DNA of 64,000 nt from Solwaraspora sp. WMMD792 (GTDB lineage: Bacteria > Actinomycetota > Actinomycetes > Mycobacteriales > Micromonosporaceae), in assembly GCF_029626105.1 (NCBI RefSeq), contig NZ_JARUBH010000009.1:3720001-3784000 (forward strand). The letters run 5' to 3'. The notes under the pieces are model-generated. The model saw only the letters and a list, made by a program, of their open reading frames with translations, was not told the DNA's origin and did no database searches. The translations under genes were made by a program, and so were the position numbers. Shown piece by piece: positions 8,629-17,222 of the stretch (position 1 is its first letter; each line of letters opens with the position of its first letter).

Positions 8629-10433
8629 GGTTGCCCCGCCCCGGGCGACGCCCCTGCAGTCGGCCCCACGATCGGCCCCAGCGTCGGTCCGGCCGCGTCG
8701 GTCAGTTCGCCGCCCCGGGCGACCAGCGCTCGGTAGTCCGGGTCGCCGGCCAGCAGCTCCGGGTGGCCGCCGATCCCGACGACCCGACCGCCGCGCAGGT
8801 ACGCCACCGTGTCGGTGGCCGCGAGCAGCAGCGGGGACGTGGTGACCAGCACCGTGGTCCGGCCTGCCCGCGCCACGCGCAGCCGGTCGGCGACCCGTGC
8901 CTCGGTATGCGCGTCAACCGCCGAGGTCGGCTCGATCAGGATCAGCACCTCCGGCTCCACCAGCAGCGCCCGGGCCAGCCGGACCCGCTGGCGCTGGCCG
9001 CCGGAGAGGGTACGGGCGCGACTGCCGATCGGGGTAGCCAGGCCGTCCGGCAGCGACGTCACCACGTCGTCGGCGGACGCGACCCGGACCGCCGCCCGCA
9101 CCCGTCGGTCACCGGCCGCGTCCGGCTCGTCCGCCCGCGCACCCTGCAGGATCTGCCGCAGCGTGCCGGCGAACAGGTACGCGTCGTGGTCAGCGACCAG
9201 GATCCGGGCCCGCACCTCGTCGAGCGCGACCGCGCCCAGCGGCACCGCGCCCCAGGTCACCCCGGACCGGCGGAACCGGCCCAGCCGGTCGGCCAGGGCC
9301 TGCCCGTCGCCCGGGTCGTCGGCCGCCACTCCGATCATCCGTCCGGCCGGCACGGTCAACCCGCTGTCGGGGTCGTGCAGGTCGGCCGGCTGCCGTGGGG
9401 CGGCGGCGGTGTGCCCCTCCGCCAGGTCCGTCACCGGGTCGGGAGTGAGCCGCAGCAGGGCCACGATCCGGCGGGCCGCGACCCGGCCCCGGATGAACTG
9501 GTAGCTGCCCTCCTGCAGGAACCAGACCGGGACGGTCAGCGCGGCCACGTACCCGTAGACGGCGACCAGCTCCCCGATGGTGATCTCGTCGGCGACCGCC
9601 ATCCGGGCGGAGATCCACACCACGGCGGCGAGGAACAGGCCGGGGACGGTGACGGTGAGCGCCTCGATCCAGCTGTTCACCGCCGCGACCCGGTAGCCGT
9701 GCCCACGCAGCCGCTGGGAGTGGTCGACATAGCGGTCGGCGAACAGGGACCGACCGCCGACCCCGGCCAGCACCCGCAGCCCGGCGACGATGTCACCGGC
9801 GCGGGCGGTGAGCTGGCCCTGTTCCCGCCGGTAGGTCTGCTCGGCCCGGTCCAACCGGCGCAGCAGCGGGCCGAGCAGCGCCGCGACGACCGGCACGCCG
9901 ATCAGGATGACCGCCGCCAGCACCGGCGAGACCGTCCAGAGCAGGACCGCGACCACCAGGTACGCCAGCACCGCGCCGACGCCCGGCCCGGTCAGGGTGA
10001 GCACGTGCGAGGTGTGGGTGATGTCGGTGCCGCCGACGGTGGCCACCTCGCCGGTGGCGAGCCGGCTCGGCAGCACCGCGCCGATGCGGGCCAACTGCCG
10101 CGACAGCACCCCGGCGGACCGGGCGGTGGCGTCCTCGCGGATGTAGGTCATCGTGCGGTGCCGGAACACACCGACCACGGAGATCAGCACCCCGGCGACC
10201 AGGACGGCACCGACCCACCACGCCAGTACGGCCCACCGGCCAGGGCGCAGTCCGTCGTCGATCGCCCGGGCCACCAGATACGGCCGACCGGCCAGGCCGA
10301 CCATCCACACCGTACTGAGCAACGCGCCGCGCAGCACCCGCCACGGTTGGCGACACACCAGCCACCACAGGTAGCGCACCGGCCCCCGGATATCGGGACT
10401 GCCCGGATCGGGGTGCGGGATCAGCGGCGGCAC
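8625..10433 (-). CDS. ABC exporter subunit with degenerate Walker A/B and H-loop but intact LSGGQ
   Basis: 602 aa, starting GTG at 10433. Membrane domain about residues 30-320, then an NBD with many lost residues: the Walker A region reads IGVAADDPGDGQAL, with no GK[ST]; the Q-loop region is VADHDAYLF; Walker B is VLILIEPTSAVD, with Ile for the Mg-binding Asp; and the H-loop His is missing (VLVTTSPLLL). The signature LSGGQRQRV near residue 475 is perfect. The motif losses are the exact complement of its partner at 6889-8628, so the pair keeps one full ATP site. The divergent gap 10434-10607 to the next operon holds no gene. Confidence 0.92.
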   Translation of the reverse strand: MPPLIPHPDPGSPDIRGPVRYLWWLVCRQPWRVLRGALLSTVWMVGLAGRPYLVARAIDDGLRPGRWAVLAWWVGAVLVAGVLISVVGVFRHRTMTYIREDATARSAGVLSRQLARIGAVLPSRLATGEVATVGGTDITHTSHVLTLTGPGVGAVLAYLVVAVLLWTVSPVLAAVILIGVPVVAALLGPLLRRLDRAEQTYRREQGQLTARAGDIVAGLRVLAGVGGRSLFADRYVDHSQRLRGHGYRVAAVNSWIEALTVTVPGLFLAAVVWISARMAVADEITIGELVAVYGYVAALTVPVWFLQEGSYQFIRGRVAARRIVALLRLTPDPVTDLAEGHTAAAPRQPADLHDPDSGLTVPAGRMIGVAADDPGDGQALADRLGRFRRSGVTWGAVPLGAVALDEVRARILVADHDAYLFAGTLRQILQGARADEPDAAGDRRVRAAVRVASADDVVTSLPDGLATPIGSRARTLSGGQRQRVRLARALLVEPEVLILIEPTSAVDAHTEARVADRLRVARAGRTTVLVTTSPLLLAATDTVAYLRGGRVVGIGGHPELLAGDPDYRALVARGGELTDAAGPTLGPIVGPTAGASPGAGQP

Positions 10434-10607
10434 CCGCCCAGGCTAAAACGTCCCAACTCACGTCGCCGACGCATTTTCCCCCATCGGCCGGCTGTGTCGT
10501 CGGTCACCGGGCACCGCTGAGCTGGGCCGCGCCGCGACCGGGCAGCTGGCACCGGTCGTGCAGAATCGGCGGCAGTCCGACGATTCGATCATGGGGGTGG
10601 GTCGACC

Positions 10608-10931
10608 ATGGGATGGTCCTGGCTGGTGTGGCCGGTCGGGGCTGCCGTGCTGGTGGCCGCCGGATACGTCACGGCGACGCTGCCCCGACGTCGGGCGCAC
10701 CAGAACGCCCGGCGCGTCTCCTGGTCGACGGCGAGATCCGCGATCGACGCGGCCACGGTCAGCCGCGACGCCGCGCCCCGGCCGGTCGCCGAGGCGGAGC
10801 AGCTGCTCACCCGGGCGCAGACCCTCGCCGCCGACCGGGGTGGACCGGCGGCAGCCCGCGCCGCCACCGACTACGCCCGGCGCGCCGACAAGCTGTGGCG
10901 TACCGCCGCCGGATCGCAGGACCGGGCATGA
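10608..10931 (+). CDS. Small membrane-anchored protein, first gene of a three-gene membrane operon
   Basis: 107 aa. Begins MGWSWLVWPVGAAVLVAAGY, a single N-terminal transmembrane helix, then a charged helical cytoplasmic region (RRRAHQNARRVSW...AEAEQLLTRAQTLAADRG) ending at an ATGA overlap with the next gene. No family recognised. The alanine/glutamate-rich part may pack with similar helical tails of the next two proteins. Confidence 0.75.
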   Translation: MGWSWLVWPVGAAVLVAAGYVTATLPRRRAHQNARRVSWSTARSAIDAATVSRDAAPRPVAEAEQLLTRAQTLAADRGGPAAARAATDYARRADKLWRTAAGSQDRA

Positions 10932-12295
10932 GACGCGCCGTCGGCACCGAGGTGGTGCGCTGGGGCGCCCTGACAGCGGCCGTCGCAGTCCTGGTGGTCT
11001 TCCTGCTGGCACAGCGGCAGCACATCGACGTCAGCTACGGGCAGTCGCCAGCCCGTGCGACGATCGCCGAGGGCAGCGCCGGCGAGTTGAGCGACGCCAG
11101 CGTGCCGTCGGTCGAGGAGATGACCGCGCTGGTCGCGGCCGACCCGGTGGTCCGCCTTCCCGGGGCGGTCGCCGAGTGGGACGACGACCGGGTGGCCGCC
11201 GTCATCGGCGACGCCGACGTGCGGATTCTGGTCGCCCCGCCCGGCCTGGACGAGGCGGAACGCGATCGGGTCCGCGAGGTCGACAACGCCACCGTACGGA
11301 TCATCGGCACCCAGGTCAGCGGCGGCTTCTACCAGGCGTACTCCACCGATCTGGACAGCTGGCGCGGGCAGTTCGCCACCGGCGACGTCACCGGCCTGCT
11401 GACCGTCCTGATCGCCGCGCTCACCGACCAGCCGAAACCGGCCGACGAGGAGGGTTTCGCCTGGCGGGACCCGACCCCGGCGGAACTCGGCGTGGTCGTC
11501 GGCGACCTGCGTACCGCCGAACGGCACGTCGCCGACGGCGCGACCCTGGCCGACGCGCCGCGGCCGGGTGCGGCGGACGCCTTCCCCGACGGCACGGTGC
11601 GATACGTCGCTCTGCCGCGACAGCCGTTCGGCGAACCGGTGCCGAACTACGGTCCCGCGCTGGCCGAGGTCTTCCCCGGCGACCCGATCGTGGTGCAGTA
11701 CGGCAACTGGGTCGAGTACCACGGGCCGGCCGCCGACGAGTTCGCCGAGGTGGCCGCGGCCAGCTTCTACGGCCAGTTCAGCGACCGGCTGAGCCGCTAC
11801 GACTACCCGCAGACCAACGTGCTCGACGCGTACCTGAACCGGGTCACCGACGTGCGGTACGCCGGACTGTTCGACCGGCCGTTGCCGTACCAGCCGGTCG
11901 ATCCGCTCCGGGTGGCGTTGCCGGCCCTGCCGTGGCTGTTCGCCGGCTGCGTGGTGCTGTTCCTCGTGTTGTCGGTGCGGTCGGTGCTGCGCGCCGACAA
12001 CCCGGCCGGGCAGCGGCGCAGCGTGCGTGGCCACAGCACGGTCCCGGCCCGGCTGGCCGGGTTGACCGCGCTGGCCGTGGAGATGTCCGCGGTGCCCGGC
12101 GGCGCCAGCGACGCGCCGCTGACCCGAGGCATCGGCAGGCTGGGCGCGGCCCGCGCCGCGCTCGACGACGACCTGCCCGACCGGCATGTGCACACCCTGC
12201 TCGACGAGGCGGAGGACGAGTTGGACGGCACCGCCCGGCTGCTGGGCTTCGACGGTTACCGCCCGGACGTCTACCTGCGGAGCAGGCTCGGATGA
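10928..12295 (+). CDS. Two-TM membrane protein of unknown function with large extracytoplasmic domain
   Basis: 455 aa from the ATG overlapping the previous stop. One TM helix at about residues 13-30 (GALTAAVAVLVVFLLAQ), an acidic extracytoplasmic domain of about 310 residues, a second TM near 335 (LPWLFAGCVVLFLVLSV) and a C-terminal cytoplasmic helical tail (GGASDAPLTRGIGRLGAARA...LDEAEDELDG). The outer domain has no recognised motif. The architecture matches that of the next gene, so the two may be distant paralogues or partners. Confidence 0.8.
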   Translation: MRRAVGTEVVRWGALTAAVAVLVVFLLAQRQHIDVSYGQSPARATIAEGSAGELSDASVPSVEEMTALVAADPVVRLPGAVAEWDDDRVAAVIGDADVRILVAPPGLDEAERDRVREVDNATVRIIGTQVSGGFYQAYSTDLDSWRGQFATGDVTGLLTVLIAALTDQPKPADEEGFAWRDPTPAELGVVVGDLRTAERHVADGATLADAPRPGAADAFPDGTVRYVALPRQPFGEPVPNYGPALAEVFPGDPIVVQYGNWVEYHGPAADEFAEVAAASFYGQFSDRLSRYDYPQTNVLDAYLNRVTDVRYAGLFDRPLPYQPVDPLRVALPALPWLFAGCVVLFLVLSVRSVLRADNPAGQRRSVRGHSTVPARLAGLTALAVEMSAVPGGASDAPLTRGIGRLGAARAALDDDLPDRHVHTLLDEAEDELDGTARLLGFDGYRPDVYLRSRLG

Positions 12296-13254
12296 TCCGG
12301 TTGACGCGGTTCATCGGTACGCCGTTCGGCCTGGCCACGCTGGCCTGCCTGGCGCTGGCCGGCTGGGCGTTGTGGTCCGGTGGTGTCCTCGACGGCCCGA
12401 TCGCCCGCGAGGTCCGGGGTTCCTCGGTGTACGCCGCCCCCGGGGTGGAGCTCGACGAGCCGGCGGCCGAGCAGGTGATCGGCAACCGGCGGCTGGTCGT
12501 GCTCTTCCTGGAGCCCGGTGCCGATCTGCGCGACGGCTGCCGGGCGACGGAACGGGCGGCGGACGGGACGCTGGTGCTGGCGTTGAGCCGGGAGGTCGAC
12601 GACGAGGGCTACGACACGTACGGCTGCGCCTGGCTGCCCGGCCGCGACGACGCGAACTTCGGCCGGGCGGCGGTCGCCGAGACGACCATCGGCCGGGGCG
12701 CCGACCAGTTCCCGGACGAGCCGGTCGAGGCGGTCAAGGTGATGGTGGTCAACTACGACCTGCTGGTACGGGCCGACATCGTCCCCGACGGTGCCCGCAC
12801 CATCAGCCCGTCGCTGCCGCGCTTCCTGGTCGCGGCCGCTGCGGTCGCGGCGGTCGGCGTCGGCGCGGCGAGCATCTGGCTGGCCGCCCGGCGGGCCGGG
12901 CGGCTAGCGGACCGGCGGCGGGCCCGCCGGCAGCAGCTGGCGGACAGCCGCAGCCGGTTGTCGGCCGCCGCTGCCGTGCTCGGCCAGCAGATCATCGACC
13001 TGGACCGCCGGTACGCGCGGGCGGAACGAGGTACGGCCGGCGGCAAACAAGACGCGGTCGGTGGCACCGGGGAGCGAGGTGACTTCGTCCGACGGTACCG
13101 TCGACTCACCATGGACTACACCGACCTGCTTGCCGACATCGTCGCCGCCGACCGGGCCGACGGGCCGGATGTCGACCGGCTCACCGCCCGGCTGGAGCAG
13201 TTGATCGGACGTGGCCGCGAGCTGGCCGACTCGCCCGCCGTACCGGGGAGCTGA
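12292..13254 (+). CDS. Two-TM membrane protein of unknown function, third gene of the operon
   Basis: 320 aa, ATGA overlap with the gene before. N-terminal TM (GLATLACLALAGWALWSGGV), an outer domain of about 150 residues with two cysteines (DLRDGCRATE and TYGCAWLPG) that could form a disulfide, a second TM (FLVAAAAVAAVGVGAASIWL), and an arginine-rich coiled cytoplasmic tail. Family not recognised. Its stop is only 4 nt from the acVLRF1 gene start, so the release factor is probably co-transcribed. Confidence 0.8.
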   Translation: MIRLTRFIGTPFGLATLACLALAGWALWSGGVLDGPIAREVRGSSVYAAPGVELDEPAAEQVIGNRRLVVLFLEPGADLRDGCRATERAADGTLVLALSREVDDEGYDTYGCAWLPGRDDANFGRAAVAETTIGRGADQFPDEPVEAVKVMVVNYDLLVRADIVPDGARTISPSLPRFLVAAAAVAAVGVGAASIWLAARRAGRLADRRRARRQQLADSRSRLSAAAAVLGQQIIDLDRRYARAERGTAGGKQDAVGGTGERGDFVRRYRRLTMDYTDLLADIVAADRADGPDVDRLTARLEQLIGRGRELADSPAVPGS

Positions 13255-13258
13255 GCGG

Positions 13259-13909
13259 ATGCGCGGCGCGCGGCCGGCGGCCGGCGGCGGCCGGTGGGTG
13301 GAAATCTCCCCGGAGCGCCTGCGGGGCTGGCTGGACGGCTTCTACGGCCGGCACGACGGCGCCGCCGAGGACGGTCTGACCCTGACCGGGGCCAGCAACG
13401 GCGACACGGCGACCCTGCATCCGCCGCCCGGAGTCGACGGGATCACCGACGTCGACGGTCTGCTCACCGCACTGATCCGGCCGCCGCGCATCGGCCTGCT
13501 GCTGGCCCGCAAGGGCGCGGTGGCGGTCGGTGTCGTCGACGGCACCAATGTTGCGGTGTCCAAGGTGGAGCGCCACTACGTGCAGGGACGCACCGCCGCC
13601 GGCGGGCAGTCACAGCAGCGGTACGCCCGCCGACGCGACAACCAGGCGACGGCGGCGGCCGGCCGGGCCGCCGACATCGTGGCCCGGGTGCTGCTGCCAT
13701 ACTGTCCCGCCGACGCTGAGGAGCCGATCCGCGCGCTGGTCTGCGGCGGCGACCGGTTGATGGTCGACGCGGTCCTCGCCGACCGGCGGCTGGCACCGTT
13801 GCTGCCGATGCGCCACCCGCACCTGCTGGACTGCCCCGAGCCACGGCTCGCCGTGCTGCAGGACGCCGCAGTCGCCGCCCGCCGCGTCCGCATCCACCTG
13901 GTGCCGTAG
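13259..13909 (+). CDS. acVLRF1-type (Vms1/ANKZF1-like release factor) peptidyl-tRNA hydrolase
   Basis: 216 aa from the ATG at 13259. The segment VERHYVQGRTAAGGQSQQRY followed by RRRDNQA matches the VLRF1 fold signature with the Gly-rich loop and conserved glutamines, and IRALVCGGDRLMVDAVL matches the eRF1-like domain. The family cleaves peptidyl-tRNA on stalled, split ribosomes (Vms1 in yeast); the actinobacterial version is thought to act in ribosome rescue. It directly follows the membrane operon at 10608-13254. Convergent with the Hsp70-like gene, 16 bp between stops. Confidence 0.8.
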   Translation: MRGARPAAGGGRWVEISPERLRGWLDGFYGRHDGAAEDGLTLTGASNGDTATLHPPPGVDGITDVDGLLTALIRPPRIGLLLARKGAVAVGVVDGTNVAVSKVERHYVQGRTAAGGQSQQRYARRRDNQATAAAGRAADIVARVLLPYCPADAEEPIRALVCGGDRLMVDAVLADRRLAPLLPMRHPHLLDCPEPRLAVLQDAAVAARRVRIHLVP

Positions 13910-13925
13910 GCCGCACGCCGTCGGC

Positions 13926-15641
13926 TCAGGAACGGACGAACGTCGCGGTGCCGGTGTTGCTCGGCGAGCCCGCATCCACCCAGTGCATGTCCGCCCGGTC
14001 CGGCTCCTGCAGGATCAGCGTCCACTGCGCCGCGCCGACGCACAGGGACCGCGAGTTGACCGTCGTACGCTGACGGAGGTGAATCTCCCGGCTCGTCGGA
14101 CGCGGTTCGATGATCGTAAGAGTGCCCTCGCAGCCGAGACTGGTCGACCGGAAGGTCCCGCCGTCGGCGCCGGCCGCGAACGTCGCCGTCAGACTCCACG
14201 AGGTGACCGTGCCGGTGGGCTGGTCGACGATCCCGCTCCACTGGCCGGCGAACGAGGTAGGCACGCCGGTCGGGGTCGGCAGCGCCACAGCCAGCGGGCT
14301 GGCCGACTCCGATGGGTCGGTCGAGGGCTGCCGGGTCTGGTCCTGCCCGGTCTGCGGCGACCCGCCGTCAGGGTCGTCGTCCCGCTGCTCCATGACCAGG
14401 TATCCGACCCCGGCTGTCACCGCGAGTACGACGGTCACCGCGACGGCCAGCATCCGCCGGGTGCCACGCACCGACAGCGACCTTCCGACCAGCGGTGGGC
14501 TCACGGCCGGAGGCGGATTCACGGCCGGCACCGGACTCACGGCCGGAGGCGGACTCACCGGCCGGGGCGGCGCGGCGACGCTGCCGTACGCCACGGCAAG
14601 CTCCGGCTGGTCGAGCACCACCGGCGGACGGCCGTACGCCTGGTGCAGCAACGTGCCGACCAGCGGGATCCGGGTCGAGCCGCCGACCAGGAAGATCTCG
14701 GCAAGGTCCGATTCGGCGAGCTGAGCGTCCCGCAGGGTCGCCCGGCTCGCCGCGATCGTCCGGTCCAGCACCGGACGGGCCAGCGTCTCGAACTGCTCCC
14801 GGCCCAGCGGCACCTCCGTCTCCAGCATCGGGACGTGGACCGACGTCGCCGCCGCTCGGGACAGCACCTGCTTGGCGACCCGGACGCCGTCGAGGAACAT
14901 CCGCCTGGCCCGCAACTCCGTCGGTGTGCTGGGACTGCGCAGACAGCGCCAGGCGGCATCGTCGGGTCGCAGGTTCGCGCTGATCGACGCCGCGACCGCC
15001 TCGTCGATGTACAGCCCACCGGCGTCGGACAGGCCCTGGCTGGCGATCACCTCGAATCCGGCCGCCGAGCGCCGGATCACGGTCGCGTCGAAGGTGCCCG
15101 CGCCGAGGTCGTACACCAGCGCCAGTTGTCCCTCGGCCAGCCGGACGTCCGGCAGCCCCACGAAGTGCGCGGCGGCGGCCACCGGCTCGTGCACCGTCGC
15201 CGGTTCCGGCAGGCCGGCCAGCCGTGCCGCCGCGGTGAGCGTCGCCAGCCGGCGCTGCCCCCAGGCCACCGGGTAGGCGATGGTCACCGCGTCCACCCGG
15301 CCGGCCGCCTGCTCGGCGGCGACCCGCACCCGTCGCAGCAGCGCGGCGAGCAGCGTCTCCACCGGCACCTCCTGCGCACCGAGCAGGACGTACCGGTCGT
15401 CGATGCATCTTTTGGGGTTGGGCTCCAGTTGCGCCGGCCGGGTCATCGCGGCGTGCCAGGCGTCGGGTCCGACGAGCGTCGTGTCACCGTCGACGAACAC
15501 GGCGGACGGCAGCAGCGGCGCCCCGTCGAACAGCACCGGCTGAACGCGACCGTCCCGGCCCCGCAGTGCAGCAGCCGTGTTGTAGGTGCCGATGTCGACG
15601 CCGAGGTGCACCTCGCCGGAGCCGGCCGGGCTTGTTCCCAT
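13926..15641 (-). CDS. Hsp70-family ATPase with C-terminal transmembrane helix and exported domain
   Basis: 571 aa from the ATG at 15641; the frame is open to 15785, but no ribosome site supports a longer form. Residues 1 to about 360 are an actin-fold ATPase: GVDIGTYNTAAAL (phosphate 1), LVYDLGAGTFDATVIR (phosphate 2) and FLVGGSTRIPLVG (adenosine). There is no peptide-binding domain. Instead a proline-rich linker (PPPAVSPVPAVNPPP) leads to a single TM (MLAVAVTVVLAVTAGVGYLV), an acidic/Ser-Thr linker and a beta-rich outer domain of about 110 residues with two cysteines. So the ATPase is cytoplasmic and the tail faces outside. Related proteins occur in actinobacteria; the partner is unknown. 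Confidence 0.88.
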   Translation of the reverse strand: MGTSPAGSGEVHLGVDIGTYNTAAALRGRDGRVQPVLFDGAPLLPSAVFVDGDTTLVGPDAWHAAMTRPAQLEPNPKRCIDDRYVLLGAQEVPVETLLAALLRRVRVAAEQAAGRVDAVTIAYPVAWGQRRLATLTAAARLAGLPEPATVHEPVAAAAHFVGLPDVRLAEGQLALVYDLGAGTFDATVIRRSAAGFEVIASQGLSDAGGLYIDEAVAASISANLRPDDAAWRCLRSPSTPTELRARRMFLDGVRVAKQVLSRAAATSVHVPMLETEVPLGREQFETLARPVLDRTIAASRATLRDAQLAESDLAEIFLVGGSTRIPLVGTLLHQAYGRPPVVLDQPELAVAYGSVAAPPRPVSPPPAVSPVPAVNPPPAVSPPLVGRSLSVRGTRRMLAVAVTVVLAVTAGVGYLVMEQRDDDPDGGSPQTGQDQTRQPSTDPSESASPLAVALPTPTGVPTSFAGQWSGIVDQPTGTVTSWSLTATFAAGADGGTFRSTSLGCEGTLTIIEPRPTSREIHLRQRTTVNSRSLCVGAAQWTLILQEPDRADMHWVDAGSPSNTGTATFVRS

Positions 15642-15827
15642 CGGTCTGAAGTCTAGGCCGGCGACGCTCGTCGGCCACAGTGGCCGTTGCGCCGAACGTA
15701 CCTTGCCGACCGCCACGTCGGGCGGCAACCTGGGACATTTACCAGGGTCTACATCCATTGGTCCCGTCCGGTAACACTTCTCCACCAGGATCGGGTGACG
15801 ACCCGACTACAGAAGGCGTGCCCGACG

Positions 15828-16925
15828 ATGACTGTGACGAGCCGACCGATCACCGACCCGCCGGTCGGGGAACGCGCCGACCAGACCGGCCGGACCGACT
15901 GGCACGGGTTCATCCGGCTGGCCCGGCTGCGCTTCCTGCTCTACAACCTGCTCCCGGTGGGGCTCGCGGTGGCGGTCTCGGTGCACCAGGGCTATCCGCT
16001 GCACCTCGGCTGGTACGTCCTGGCGCAGCTGTTCGCCTGGACGGTCCACCTGATGACGCACTACTGCAACGAGTACTTCGATCTGGCGGCCGACCGGGCC
16101 AACGTCTATTTCACCCCGTGGACCGGCGGCAGCCGGGCCCTCGTCGACGGTCTGGTGCCGCCGGTGGTGGCGCTGGGCACCGCGTTCGTGCTGGCCGCCG
16201 TGGCGCAACTGATGATCGTCGCGATGCCGGACTGGCCGACCCGGTTGGCCGCCACAGCCGCCATCGTGCTGGCCTGGTTCTACACCGCGCCGCCCGGCCG
16301 GTTCAACTACCGCGGCCTCGGTGAGGTGACCGTCGCGGCGATCCTCAACGGGCTGTGGCCAGTGGTCGCGGTGCTGCTGCAGACCGGCACCGTGCCGGTC
16401 CTGCTGCTGGCGATCCTCGCCCCGACCGCGCTGCTGCAGACCGTACGGATGATGGTGATGAACCTCGGCGACCGTCGCTCCGACGAGCAGGTCGGCAAGC
16501 GCACCGTCCCGGTCATCATCGGCTACGACCGGGCGGTACGCGTCATCGTCACCGCCCAGCCGGTCGCGTACGCCGCGCTGACCGGATTCGCCCTGGCCGG
16601 CTGGGTGCCCTGGCTGGTCTGGGCGCCGATGACGGCGACCGCGGCGATCTCCGGCTGGCTGGTGCTGCGGCTGCGCCGGGGCGACATGCGCGACCTCGAC
16701 CAGCGGCGGATGACCCCGGTGGTCTTCTGGGCCTCCAACCACGTCTCGCTGATCGTCGGCGCGGCGATGCTCGGCGTCCTGCTCGACGCGGCCCGCACCG
16801 GCGCCGACGGCGGCGCGCTCACCCTGCTCGGCGCGGTGCTCGCCGGCTACCTGGGCCTGTTCGCCCACCGGCTGTGGCTGGCCGGGCGGACCCGCCCGAC
16901 CAGCGCACCGGTCGACCGCCGCTGA
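15828..16925 (+). CDS. UbiA-family prenyltransferase
   Basis: 365 aa from the ATG at 15828 with AGAAGG upstream. The two aspartate-rich motifs are visible: NEYFDLAAD (about residues 83-91) and GDRRSDEQVGK (about 215-225). Seven to nine hydrophobic helices follow the UbiA/MenA pattern. The enzyme would transfer a polyprenyl group to an aromatic acceptor in the membrane; the motif spacing is closest to the MenA (dihydroxynaphthoate polyprenyltransferase) type, but no men genes are nearby, so the acceptor is uncertain. Divergent from the Hsp70-like gene (186-bp gap). Confidence 0.88.
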   Translation: MTVTSRPITDPPVGERADQTGRTDWHGFIRLARLRFLLYNLLPVGLAVAVSVHQGYPLHLGWYVLAQLFAWTVHLMTHYCNEYFDLAADRANVYFTPWTGGSRALVDGLVPPVVALGTAFVLAAVAQLMIVAMPDWPTRLAATAAIVLAWFYTAPPGRFNYRGLGEVTVAAILNGLWPVVAVLLQTGTVPVLLLAILAPTALLQTVRMMVMNLGDRRSDEQVGKRTVPVIIGYDRAVRVIVTAQPVAYAALTGFALAGWVPWLVWAPMTATAAISGWLVLRLRRGDMRDLDQRRMTPVVFWASNHVSLIVGAAMLGVLLDAARTGADGGALTLLGAVLAGYLGLFAHRLWLAGRTRPTSAPVDRR

Positions 16926-17204
16926 TCAGAGCGGCTGGGGCACCAACTGGTCCGGCACCGCCGTCGGTGCCGGACCGGCGCCGTCGGCCGCCCGCCGGTC
17001 GGCGTCGGCGACCGCCGGCCCGGTGTGCGGCTCGGCGGCCAGGAGTTCGTTGAGCACCTGAATGGCGCCGGTGATCCGCAACAGGGTCTGCTGGATGTCG
17101 GCCCGCCTGGCCTCCACCTCGGCGAGCATCTGCTGGCCGGCGCGCAGCTCGGCCTCCAACTCGGCGACCCGCTGCGCCAATTGCTCCCGCATGTCTTGAT
17201 CCAT
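16926..17204 (-). CDS. Small coiled-coil protein at the 3' end of the eCIS operon
   Basis: 92 aa from the ATG at 17204, 18 bp after the fibre gene stop. Residues 5-55 are a strong heptad coiled coil (QLAQRVAELEAELRAGQQML), and the tail is alanine/proline-rich. No family recognised. Its position and spacing make it the last gene of the eCIS operon, perhaps a fibre chaperone or trimerisation helper. Stop abuts the UbiA stop with no gap. Confidence 0.7.
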   Translation of the reverse strand: MDQDMREQLAQRVAELEAELRAGQQMLAEVEARRADIQQTLLRITGAIQVLNELLAAEPHTGPAVADADRRAADGAGPAPTAVPDQLVPQPL

Positions 17205-17222
17205 CCCGTCGAGGGTCGGCTG

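Noticed and set aside
13926-15785. Longer 619-aa Hsp70-like start
   Set aside because: The added 48 residues have no conserved pattern and would run toward the divergent UbiA promoter; the ATPase fold starts just after the ATG at 15641.
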